19,996 nucleotides of DNA, from assembly GCA_015655095.1 (NCBI GenBank), contig JAATFR010000341.1, forward strand, positions 1-19,996, written 5' to 3'. Source of the stretch: Hyphomicrobiales bacterium. Its GTDB lineage: Bacteria; Pseudomonadota; Alphaproteobacteria; Parvibaculales; Parvibaculaceae. Shown piece after piece: positions 1 through 6,217 of the stretch. The notes beneath the pieces were generated by a model that did no database searches, was not told where the DNA came from, and worked only from the letters and a program-made list of their open reading frames with translations. A program made the translations under genes and the position numbers. Each line of letters opens with the position of its first letter. Position 1 is the first letter of the stretch.

Positions 1-37
1 GAGGGGGTCGGAGGTTCGAATCCTCTCACTCCGACCA
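1..37 (+). tRNA. tRNA-Pro, 3' end only (5' part outside window)
   Basis: The window opens inside a tRNA. The T-arm is complete: stem GGAGG, loop TTCGAAT, closing strand CCTCT. It is followed by the acceptor 3' strand CACTCCG, discriminator A and a genome-encoded CCA ending at base 37. The implied acceptor 5' strand CGGAGTG, starting with C, together with the GGGGTCG-type variable/T-stem context, fits bacterial tRNA-Pro. The anticodon is outside the window, so the isoacceptor is unknown. No T-rich terminator follows directly. tRNA 3' ends are common integration sites, and what follows is accessory-looking. Confidence 0.85.
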
Positions 38-105
38 AGTAAAACAAGGGGTTAGGCCCCGCCGAAGCGGCCTGCCTGAACTACCCCACCAAAAACGACA
101 AAAGA

Positions 106-131
106 GCCCGTCACCCATTGAGGCAACGGGC
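106..131 (-). terminator. Hairpin with T-tail, minus-strand orientation
   Basis: GCCCGT (106-111) pairs with ACGGGC (126-131) around a 14-base loop. Read on the minus strand the stem is followed by TCTTTTGT, as in a factor-independent terminator. No minus-strand gene lies immediately upstream of it, so it is an orphan. Its tail (96-108, CGACAAAAGAGCC on the plus strand) is identical to that of the hairpin at 1507-1541. Confidence 0.5.
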
Positions 132-235
132 ACTAATGCTCTGGCTTGATCTCGCCTGCAGGTGATAGAGAGCTTTGATAAGCGTGGTCAGAGCAAACAC
201 ATTCAGCATCCCCTGAATAACTCAAAAATACCGAA

Positions 236-289
236 ATATTTACGTCTTTTTTCTTGACTTCAGCGCCCACTTGACGTAAATATATACGT
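236..289 (+). promoter_or_regulatory. hicA promoter with inverted-repeat operator candidate
   Basis: A perfect 11-base inverted repeat, ATATTTACGTC (236-246) and GACGTAAATAT (273-283), brackets a promoter-like pair: TTGACT (254-259) and TAAATA (277-282) with 17-base spacing. The right arm overlaps the -10 element, and a further TACGTA lies at 285-290. HicB carries a ribbon-helix-helix domain, and HicB-type antitoxins are known to bind palindromes over their own promoter, so this is the natural autoregulatory operator. The assignment is inference; the repeat is directly visible. Confidence 0.6.
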
Positions 290-309
290 ATTGAAACAAG
301 GGGAACGGG

Positions 310-498
310 ATGCTGATCGAAACGAACCGCCGCAAAGTAGCTGCCCGACTGGTCCGGGATGGCTGGATTGAGAGCAACGGCGGACGGCACGACGTTTTCA
401 AGCACCCGACAAAACCGGGCGTCATCGTGGTGCCCCGGCACAACACCATGTCACCGGGCGTCGCCCGGCAAATAGCAAAACTGGCGGGCTGGCTTTAA
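310..498 (+). CDS. hicA: HicA-type mRNA interferase toxin
   Basis: This 62-residue protein has the short double-stranded-RNA-binding-like fold of HicA toxins, which cleave mRNA and are neutralised by HicB. The diagnostic stretch is the GGRHDVFKHP block (about residues 24-33), with the catalytic His in the G-x-H context, followed by the strand IVVPRH and a C-terminal helix (SPGVARQIAKLAGW). The length is normal for the family. The ATG start is set by a Shine-Dalgarno-like AAGGGG six bases upstream. The gene comes first, before its antitoxin 32 bases downstream, the usual toxin-first HicAB order. Regulation is probably through the inverted repeat over its promoter. Confidence 0.93.
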   Translation: MLIETNRRKVAARLVRDGWIESNGGRHDVFKHPTKPGVIVVPRHNTMSPGVARQIAKLAGWL

Positions 499-530
499 AC
501 CAGTTCGCCTTGGGGTGAAGGAGAGAGACG

Positions 531-938
531 ATGAAATATGTTGCGCTTGTGGATGGAACAGAGGGCGCCTATGGCGTGATCTTTCCCGACTTGCCGGGAT
601 GCACTTCAGGCGGCGCTTCTGTTGATGAGGCGCTTGGCGAGGCCATAGAGGCTGTGCGTCTATGGATCGATGAAACCGTCAAGGACGGCGGCGCCGTACC
701 CACCGCCCGCTCGGCGGAGGATATTCGACACGATCCCGACTTCGCCCAAGATTTCCAGGACGGTGCGATCATTGCCTATGTGCCAGTATTTCGGGACGCC
801 GGTCGCTCGATCAAGGCCACGATCTCGATGGATGCCGGCGTCCTGGAAGCAATCGACGAAGCGGCCAAGATCCGGGGTCTTACCAGGTCGTCATTTCTGG
901 TATCCGCTGCTCGTCAAAAGATTGAGAGTGGCGCTTAA
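531..938 (+). CDS. hicB: HicB-type antitoxin with ribbon-helix-helix domain
   Basis: This 135-residue protein has two parts. Residues 1 to about 85 form the partial RNase-H-like HicB fold, recognisable from MKYVALVDG, the FPDLPGCTSGG strand-turn and the DEALGEAIEAV helix. Residues about 92-135 (SIKATISMDAGVLEAIDEAAKIRG and onward) form a ribbon-helix-helix DNA-binding domain. The first part binds and blocks HicA; the second should repress the operon. The ATG is preceded by GAAGGAGAGAG, a strong ribosome binding site. The gene follows hicA closely and precedes the nuclease gene by 17 bases. Nothing appears broken. Confidence 0.92.
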   Translation: MKYVALVDGTEGAYGVIFPDLPGCTSGGASVDEALGEAIEAVRLWIDETVKDGGAVPTARSAEDIRHDPDFAQDFQDGAIIAYVPVFRDAGRSIKATISMDAGVLEAIDEAAKIRGLTRSSFLVSAARQKIESGA

Positions 939-955
939 TCTGTGGCTTCAGTTCA

Positions 956-1486
956 TTGAAATATTTACTCAAGATCCTCATCCTTCTCATCGTGGTGGCC
1001 GTGTCCCTGCTCATCCAGAGGTTTGGCCCTGAGAACCCGCAAACGGGCAAAACTCTCCCAGCCACCCACGGACAAGTCATATCCGGCTATCCCCACATCG
1101 CGGATGGAGACACGCTTTCCTTTGCTGGAGAGCGAATCCGTCTGTTCGGAGTGAATGCCCCGGAAAAAGCGCAGATGTGTACCCGCCAAGGTAAGGGATA
1201 CCCGTGCGGAGAGAATGCGAAACGCTATCTGGCCGCGCTCGTCGGCGAGGCTCTCGTCACCTGCGATCCACAATATCGGGATAAATATGACCGTGCCGTC
1301 GCAATCTGTTCGGTGAATGGCAAGGATATTGGTCGCGAGATGGTCGCCGCAGGCTGGGCCGTCGCCTACCGCCGATATTCGACACAATATGTCGGCGCTG
1401 AGAATAGCGCGCGCGGTGCCCGGACCGGGATATGGCAAGGCTCATTCGAGCAGCCGGAGCAATGGCGGATAGAGCATCCCCGTTGA
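956..1486 (+). CDS. Membrane-anchored or secreted thermonuclease (SNase) family protein
   Basis: This 176-residue protein starts with a hydrophobic segment (about residues 4-20), a signal peptide or N-terminal anchor, then an SNase/OB-fold domain. The domain shows ADGDTLSF (about 50-57), the catalytic-type RLFGVNAPEK stretch holding an Arg and a Glu, and DKYDRAVAICSVNGKDIGREM with the second Arg. Proteins of this family hydrolyse DNA and RNA, usually needing calcium and acting outside the cytoplasm. The only in-frame start I see here is TTG at 956 with a weak ribosome site, so translation may depend on coupling to hicB 17 bases upstream. The exact start is uncertain. Its co-location with hicAB is unusual but could be passive. 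Confidence 0.82.
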   Translation: MKYLLKILILLIVVAVSLLIQRFGPENPQTGKTLPATHGQVISGYPHIADGDTLSFAGERIRLFGVNAPEKAQMCTRQGKGYPCGENAKRYLAALVGEALVTCDPQYRDKYDRAVAICSVNGKDIGREMVAAGWAVAYRRYSTQYVGAENSARGARTGIWQGSFEQPEQWRIEHPR

Positions 1487-1506
1487 AGATGCCTGAAGCG
1501 ACAAAA

Positions 1507-1541
1507 GAGCCGCCCCACTCCCGAAGGATATGAGGCGGCTC
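1507..1541 (-). terminator. Terminator downstream of the esterase gene (minus strand)
   Basis: GAGCCGCC (1507-1514) and GGCGGCTC (1534-1541) form a perfect 8-base stem with a 19-base loop. On the minus strand the stem is followed by TTTTGT, suiting termination of the esterase transcript that stops at 1608. On the plus strand there is no T-tract, though the hairpin could still slow transcription leaving the nuclease gene. Confidence 0.6.
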
Positions 1542-1607
1542 GATGGTTAGCGGCGGGGTTCAGCTCCGTTCCCTACAGAAATGGGCCGGGCGAACGGCGT
1601 GTCTACT

Positions 1608-2801
1608 TCACTCTTTATCCCCGTTCTTGACTTTGGCTGAATATGCTTCCCGAACGGACGTTCCAAACAGCCTGGCGCTTTCTGTCACGGCACGGTCGGC
1701 ATCATCCACGATTCCCGAAAGCTGCATGAAACCGTGAATGAGCGAAGGATAATGAAGATAGATAACCGGCACGCCCTCCGCTTTGAGCCGCTGCGCGAAC
1801 GCACGGCCTGAATCCCGCAATATATCGAATCCATCTGTAGAAAGAATGGTTGCAGGCATGCCCTTGAGGCTCCCGGCCCGCAACGGTTCCATCAGGCTGT
1901 CCGCTGGCACCTGATCCGGCTTCGCATCGGGAAAGACAAGCGGAACGATGTATTCGATGAAGCTTGCATCCAGACCATACCCCTTGGCGAACAACTCATA
2001 AGAACTGTCCTTCCGCGGCAATGCCACGCCGGGATAATAGAGAAGCTGATAGAGCGGTGCCGGGCGCCCGGAAAGCAATTGCCGCTGGGAGACATTGATC
2101 GCCACATGCCCGCCTGCACTGTCACCGCCGACAGATACCAGATCGGGCTCGCTGCCGAGCGCGACAGCATTCTTCCGCGCCCACAAGAACGCGTCTTCCC
2201 CGTCATCACTCGCGGCCGGGTAGGCATGCTCCGGGGCGCGCCGGTAATCCACGGACACTACGATGACTTTAGCTTCATTGGCGATGAGACGAACCGCGCG
2301 ATCGATAGCATCAACACTCGAAATTATCCAGCCGCCGCCATGAAAATATACGAGAACAGGCAGGGGATCGGAGCCTGATGTCATGGGGTGGTAGATCCGG
2401 ATATGAATCGGTCCACCGCGGCCTTCGATCGACCTGTCCTCCACACTCTGCATTGGGGACGTTACCTTGCTGAACAGGGCCCATCGCCTGTCAACGAAGT
2501 CGCGCACATAATCGCGGCCAGACGCGAACGAAAATATCCACTCCCGGACAAAGCCCGGCATCCACGACGATCGCTCCTGCTCCAGCATGTACTGAATCTT
2601 GGGATGGAGGTGCTGGCCGTCCACAACTTCGGGCGGTCCCTTCAAATGTTGGGTAAACCAGTCATTGGACTGGGAATAAAATGTCAGATCCTTCTGCTCG
2701 TCCACCGTCGGCGTGAAGCTGTCTCCCCCTGCCGCGAGCGCTCCGCCCACAAGCAGCAAGAGCGCCATGGCCGCCGTCGCTATCGATAGTCCCTGCTTCA
2801 T
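1608..2801 (-). CDS. Exported alpha/beta hydrolase (HSL-type esterase/lipase)
   Basis: This 397-residue protein begins with a signal peptide (MKQGLS, then a hydrophobic core to about residue 24 ending GGALAA). The mature part shows the hormone-sensitive-lipase family pattern: oxyanion motif HGGGW (about residue 152), nucleophile elbow GDSAGG (about 224), an Asp in GFDILRDSG (about 324) and the catalytic His in IHGF (about 355). It should hydrolyse short carboxylic esters in the periplasm or outside the cell; the substrate is unknown. A TetR regulator is divergently transcribed 167 bases away with a palindrome between them, so repression by that regulator is likely. The ATG start is chosen because it gives an intact signal peptide; its ribosome site is weak. 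A terminator lies downstream. Confidence 0.88.
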   Translation of the reverse strand: MKQGLSIATAAMALLLLVGGALAAGGDSFTPTVDEQKDLTFYSQSNDWFTQHLKGPPEVVDGQHLHPKIQYMLEQERSSWMPGFVREWIFSFASGRDYVRDFVDRRWALFSKVTSPMQSVEDRSIEGRGGPIHIRIYHPMTSGSDPLPVLVYFHGGGWIISSVDAIDRAVRLIANEAKVIVVSVDYRRAPEHAYPAASDDGEDAFLWARKNAVALGSEPDLVSVGGDSAGGHVAINVSQRQLLSGRPAPLYQLLYYPGVALPRKDSSYELFAKGYGLDASFIEYIVPLVFPDAKPDQVPADSLMEPLRAGSLKGMPATILSTDGFDILRDSGRAFAQRLKAEGVPVIYLHYPSLIHGFMQLSGIVDDADRAVTESARLFGTSVREAYSAKVKNGDKE

Positions 2802-2838
2802 TGCCTGTTTTCACTTTCTTTTTGCGAACGTCACGCAA

Positions 2839-2866
2839 TCTCATAATGAGAATTAACATTCTCATT
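2839..2866. promoter_or_regulatory. Palindromic operator candidate between esterase and TetR genes
   Basis: AATGAGAAT (2845-2853) and ATTCTCATT (2858-2866) form a perfect inverted repeat with 9-base arms and a 4-base spacer. Overlapping it, TCTCAT (2839-2844) and ATGAGA (2846-2851) form a second 6-1-6 palindrome, giving three copies of one half-site. Position and symmetry suit a TetR dimer controlling both divergent genes. The ATGAGAAT half-site also resembles Fur-box sequence, so iron control is an alternative. Confidence 0.65.
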
Positions 2867-2956
2867 TGTGTTTGTCTATATCATTCTGTAGACGGACCCG
2901 AAGGCCGGGGCCAATACAGTCAGCGCGTCTTACGACATTGTGTTGAAGCTTGATCC

Positions 2957-2963
2957 AGGAGGG
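2957..2963 (+). promoter_or_regulatory. Ribosome binding site fixing the TetR GTG start
   Basis: AGGAGGG lies five bases before the GTG at 2969. No in-frame ATG is equally well placed, so the GTG start is preferred. Confidence 0.75.
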
Positions 2964-2968
2964 CTCGT

Positions 2969-3658
2969 GTGGCCGAGAGGACGCGGAAGATAGATTCAGC
3001 GGATATCAACAACGGGCTCGCTCCACGCGCCTACCCCAAGCAGGCGCGTTCCCAGGCGAGCATCGCGCGCATTCTAGGCGCGACCCAGGCCATACTTCTG
3101 CGGGACGGCCCATCCGCGCTCACCACACCGGCGATCGCGGCGGAATCAGGGATTTCCGTGGGTGTTCTCTACCGCTATTTCCCCAACAAGGAAGCTATTG
3201 TTCTCGCCCTCTACGAACAGCGCCTGGCCCAAATCCGGGCTTTCATGGCGGACAGTCTCGACAAGATTCCGAAAAACTGGCGCGCTTATATAAGAAAATG
3301 GGTTTACGCTCTGCGCGCCGAAGAAAAGAAAATCGGATTCGATCCGGCACTCTATGGCGCCTTTGAACATTTCCCGCGGCTGGCCCAGGCCTCGACAGAG
3401 CATCTGACGAAGTCTTGCGACATTGTCGTTGCGTTCCTTCAGAAGATCGGCGTGCGATGGCCGGAGCCGGCCCTGTTTGACCTTGCCGTGCATATGTTCT
3501 TTATCAATGTGGCCGCCTGGCACTATTCGATTTATGCCGGATCGGTTCTTCCGCAAGGTTCAGCGCGCCTGGCAGACAATCTGATTGCCGTCATTGAAAC
3601 AGCACTTAAAAACCCAGCCCCGCCCCCGCCTTACGCAAGTCGGATATCCCCGGCGTAA
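2969..3658 (+). CDS. TetR/AcrR-family transcriptional regulator
   Basis: This 229-residue protein has an N-terminal TetR DNA-binding domain (about residues 27-85). The helix-turn-helix region is readable in ALTTPAIAAESGISVGVLYRYFPNKE, here shown in two parts: TTPAIAAESGISVG and VLYRYFPNKEAI. The C-terminal ligand/dimer domain (about 90-215) is helical and not diagnostic. It starts at GTG, supported by AGGAGGG five bases upstream. It is divergent from the exported esterase, so the likely targets are its own gene and that esterase through the palindrome at 2845-2866. Whether it also controls the sulfur-type operon to its right, which ends convergently at 3759, cannot be told. The ligand is unknown. 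Confidence 0.9.
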   Translation: MAERTRKIDSADINNGLAPRAYPKQARSQASIARILGATQAILLRDGPSALTTPAIAAESGISVGVLYRYFPNKEAIVLALYEQRLAQIRAFMADSLDKIPKNWRAYIRKWVYALRAEEKKIGFDPALYGAFEHFPRLAQASTEHLTKSCDIVVAFLQKIGVRWPEPALFDLAVHMFFINVAAWHYSIYAGSVLPQGSARLADNLIAVIETALKNPAPPPPYASRISPA

Positions 3659-3689
3659 AATTCCGGACCGCTCATCCCTGGGACAGCAA

Positions 3690-3725
3690 AAAAGCCCGCC
3701 TTGCCGTGAGTGAGGGTGGGCTTTT
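3690..3725. terminator. Bidirectional terminator between tetR and the DszC/SfnB-like gene
   Basis: AAAAGCCCGCC (3690-3700) pairs with GGTGGGCTTTT (3715-3725), 11 base pairs including one G-T, around a 14-base loop. Because the arms begin with A's and end with T's, it has a T-tract on both strands, fitting its place between two convergent genes. Confidence 0.85.
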
Positions 3726-3758
3726 GCTTGCTGACATCGTCAATCGATCATCTGAAAT

Positions 3759-4994
3759 TTAGAAGACCCGGCCTTCATCGAAATCGTCGCGCACGCCGTT
3801 CAGATAATAATCGCCAATCACCCGGCCTTTGAGCAGCAGCGGATTATGGTTGAGGATGGTGCGGATGTTGCGCCAGTGCCGGTCATAATTATATTTGCGT
3901 GATGTCGCCGAGCCGCCGCCCGTATCGAAAATCTGCTCTGCGGCGCGGATGGCCAGTTTACCGATCATGATCTGCGCCTTGGAATTGGCGAGTTGCCCAC
4001 GCAGCACCAGCTCATCGAGATTGGGCGCGCCCGCGAGGATGCCCGCTGCCGCAACGTCAAGGATTCGCGCCGTATCGGCGATCAGCGCGTCAATGGTGTA
4101 GGACGCCGCCGAGATCTCGCCCACGACATTCTGCACGAAATGGTCGCCCCGCGCGGTTTCCGAGGCGCTGTGCTTGGCGGAGCGCGCCTTGGTCTGCACA
4201 TAGCCGATCGCGTCGCTCTGCACATTGCGAACGATCCCGCAGATCACGGCTGCAAGATGAAGCTGGGCCCGCGTGGCCTGATGGCGGCGCATGAAGGGAT
4301 TGCCGCCGCCAAAACCGCGTCGCGCGCCCACTTCCTCAGGCAGGATTTCCACATCGTTCAGGTCAACGCCGCCGCTGGCGGTCAGTCGCTGCCCCATGCC
4401 GTCCCAGTCGTCGAGGATGTCAACGCCCTTGCGATCCGCAGGCACCAGCACGCCGGTCAGCTCGCCCGCCTCGTCTAGCGCGCTGAAGCTTGTGTAGTCG
4501 GAATAGGCAGCGCCCGTTGCATAATATTTCTTGCCGGTAAGCCGGAACTTGTCTCCAGCCTTGACCAGCCGGGTACGGATCATGTTGGGCCGGGGCGTAT
4601 TGATCTCCATATGTGCGCCGCCGAACAATTTCCCTTTCAGCACTTCGCCTGCATATTGCTGGCTCGAAGCTGAATTTGGATCGAGCGCCATGGATTCAAG
4701 AAAGCCGAAATGACCGCGCAGCGCATGCGCCACGTTTGAATCTGCCGCCGCCAGCGCACATGTGACCTCGACCTGATCGGAGAGCGAGCCCCCCGGCCCG
4801 CCCAGCGCCGTGGGCACACGCAAATAGGTCAGCCCCGTCTGCCGCAACTTCCTGAAAACCTCGAACGGCAATTCGCGGTCAAGCTCACGTTTAGCCGCCC
4901 CCTTCGCGATGTCGGCCGCGATCTCCGGCAGGCGGGACAATATTTCTTCCCGGCTCGGTCGCGAAGCAAGTTTGGCGGCAGACTGGAGAGACAT
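3759..4994 (-). CDS. DszC/SfnB-type flavin-dependent monooxygenase (acyl-CoA dehydrogenase fold)
   Basis: This 411-residue protein has the acyl-CoA dehydrogenase fold: N-terminal helical region (about 1-115), central beta region with FRLTGKKYYATGAAYSDY (about 145-165), and a C-terminal helical domain. The C-terminus has the block RHWRN (372-376) followed by HNP (383-385) and IGDYYLNG, which I recognise from DszC and SfnB-like monooxygenases that use reduced FMN and O2 on sulfides, sulfoxides or sulfones, rather than from true acyl-CoA dehydrogenases. The ATG at 4994 is chosen because AAGGA lies nine bases before it; an ATG two codons upstream and a TTG at 5015 are alternatives. It is the last gene of a three-gene operon after the DszB-like gene. 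The substrate is unknown and the family assignment is by eye. Confidence 0.82.
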   Translation of the reverse strand: MSLQSAAKLASRPSREEILSRLPEIAADIAKGAAKRELDRELPFEVFRKLRQTGLTYLRVPTALGGPGGSLSDQVEVTCALAAADSNVAHALRGHFGFLESMALDPNSASSQQYAGEVLKGKLFGGAHMEINTPRPNMIRTRLVKAGDKFRLTGKKYYATGAAYSDYTSFSALDEAGELTGVLVPADRKGVDILDDWDGMGQRLTASGGVDLNDVEILPEEVGARRGFGGGNPFMRRHQATRAQLHLAAVICGIVRNVQSDAIGYVQTKARSAKHSASETARGDHFVQNVVGEISAASYTIDALIADTARILDVAAAGILAGAPNLDELVLRGQLANSKAQIMIGKLAIRAAEQIFDTGGGSATSRKYNYDRHWRNIRTILNHNPLLLKGRVIGDYYLNGVRDDFDEGRVF

Positions 4995-5089
4995 GTGCAT
5001 CGGTCCTTGGTTCAATCATAACAAAATCAGGAATTACAAAATCTGGCCGGGTGAACCGGCGACGGCGGGGTTGCCCCCGCCGTCATTTT

Positions 5090-6151
5090 TTAGCCAATCT
5101 GCGTACCTTCCCGGGCGACGATCTCTGCCGCCAGCCGAAGCGGCTCGGCAACAATCCAGTCGTCGAAATCAAAATCACTTTTCAGGAAGCCCCATTCGTG
5201 CAGGAACGTCTTTTGCTGGCGCAGACCCTCCGTGTATTGCGGAGAAAGCTGTATATCGAAATGGAGGTGCAGATCGGGGCCATAGCCGCGCCGCACATTC
5301 TCATCCGTGCTTCCTGTTTCAGCAGCGACGGCAGCGACCACCTCCGCAGAGTGGCTCTTGGCCCACACGGCGGTCTTCAGCAGGGTCGCCAGATAGCGGG
5401 CGACAATATCGGGTCGCTCCACGGCCAGATCGCGATTGACTGTCACCGGGCGCGGCGTGCCGGTGTTGACGCGCACAAAAGGGTCCGGGTGGGCATTAAT
5501 ATCGAGCAGAGGCCGCAGCCCCAGATCCTTTACCAGAGCGGCGCTGGAAACGCCCTTGGCATAGATCACGTCCACGGTCCCTGCGATCAGCGCCTCCGCG
5601 GTGACGTTTCGAAATTTTGGCCGCTTGCCATCGGCATCCCGCTGTTCGAAATCATGCCCCGGAATATCGACGAACTCGACATCCCCCGGTGCAAGGCCGC
5701 CAAGACCCAGAGCTGTGACGAGCCCATGCAGATCCTGGGCGCGGGGAAAATCGACGACCTGCGCGGCGTGTTTGGGAATGCCGAGCCGGCGTCCCTTGAG
5801 GTCCGCCAGCGTTTTGATGTCGCTGTCCGCCCGCACCAGCACAAGCTGCTCCTCATCGACCCAGCTTATGCCGACAACGGCTGTATCCTGGCCATTAGCC
5901 CTGGCCCAGATGGCCGGAATATTGCCTCCCTCGCGGAAGCTCGCAGGCAGGCTGTGGGTGAAATGCGAGCGCCGAACCGCAGGATCGGCGGAATCCTGAA
6001 GCGACTGTACGACGATGCCGTCCGGCTCGAACGCCCGGTGAATCCAGTGGTAATGCTGGGCGATGCCGGACGTCGTCGGCACCGGGCAACGCGTGTACCA
6101 GATTTCCGAAACATCAGCCTTGGTGTGAATATCGCTGTCGAGCAAGGTCAT
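5090..6151 (-). CDS. DszB-like desulfinase candidate (SsuA/NMT1-like fold, no signal peptide)
   Basis: This 353-residue protein has the type-2 periplasmic-binding-protein fold of SsuA/NMT1 proteins but no signal peptide, so it should be cytoplasmic. Its N-terminal part lines up with DszB, the 2'-hydroxybiphenyl-2-sulfinate desulfinase. YTRCPVP holds Cys22, aligning with the DszB nucleophile Cys27. HFT-x7-REGG holds His63, Arg73 and Gly76, aligning with DszB His60, Arg70 and Gly73 at identical mutual spacing. TLADLKGRRLGIP (about 110) is the shared strand-loop. Length is close to DszB (365). Predicted role (inference): hydrolysis of an organosulfinate to sulfite. The ATG at 6151 is chosen because AGAGGA precedes it by seven bases; a start at 6193 is possible. 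It sits between the rhodanese and the DszC-like gene. The alternative is a substrate-binding protein that lost its export signal. Confidence 0.78.
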   Translation of the reverse strand: MTLLDSDIHTKADVSEIWYTRCPVPTTSGIAQHYHWIHRAFEPDGIVVQSLQDSADPAVRRSHFTHSLPASFREGGNIPAIWARANGQDTAVVGISWVDEEQLVLVRADSDIKTLADLKGRRLGIPKHAAQVVDFPRAQDLHGLVTALGLGGLAPGDVEFVDIPGHDFEQRDADGKRPKFRNVTAEALIAGTVDVIYAKGVSSAALVKDLGLRPLLDINAHPDPFVRVNTGTPRPVTVNRDLAVERPDIVARYLATLLKTAVWAKSHSAEVVAAVAAETGSTDENVRRGYGPDLHLHFDIQLSPQYTEGLRQQKTFLHEWGFLKSDFDFDDWIVAEPLRLAAEIVAREGTQIG

Positions 6152-6158
6152 GATCTTT

Positions 6159-6164
6159 TCCTCT
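6159..6164 (-). promoter_or_regulatory. Ribosome binding site of the DszB-like gene
   Basis: AGAGGA on the minus strand, seven bases before the ATG at 6151. It decides against the start 14 codons upstream and so against any N-terminal export signal. Confidence 0.7.
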
Positions 6165-6217
6165 GATTTGAAGAGTGACCGGGCGGAAATCATCTCTGCC
6201 CAGGGGTGGAGCCGGTC

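Larger units (their letters stand above)
38..309. other. Intergenic region between tRNA-Pro and hicA
   Basis: These 272 bases hold no convincing gene. The first part (about 48-90) is GC-rich with short imperfect inverted repeats such as GGGG/CCCC. A minus-strand terminator-like hairpin sits at 106-131. The last 90 bases are AT-rich and hold the hicA promoter and its inverted repeat. No second copy of the tRNA 3' end was found here or elsewhere in the window. Confidence 0.6.

Noticed and set aside
38..100. Attachment-site repeat of the tRNA-Pro 3' end
   Set aside because: I looked for a second copy of the T-loop and acceptor sequence in the window and found none.
3759..4994. Ordinary acyl-CoA dehydrogenase of beta-oxidation
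   Set aside because: The C-terminal RHWRN/HNP block and the neighbours fit the DszC/SfnB monooxygenase branch, and no other beta-oxidation gene is present.
5090..6151. Periplasmic sulfonate-binding protein (SsuA/TauA)
   Set aside because: No signal peptide at the supported start, no importer genes beside it, and DszB-type catalytic residues are present; kept only as an alternative.
5051..6166. Plus-strand open frame of 371 codons opposite the DszB-like gene
   Set aside because: No recognisable family features, and it is the exact antisense of a gene with clear motifs and a good ribosome site; typical of high-GC DNA.
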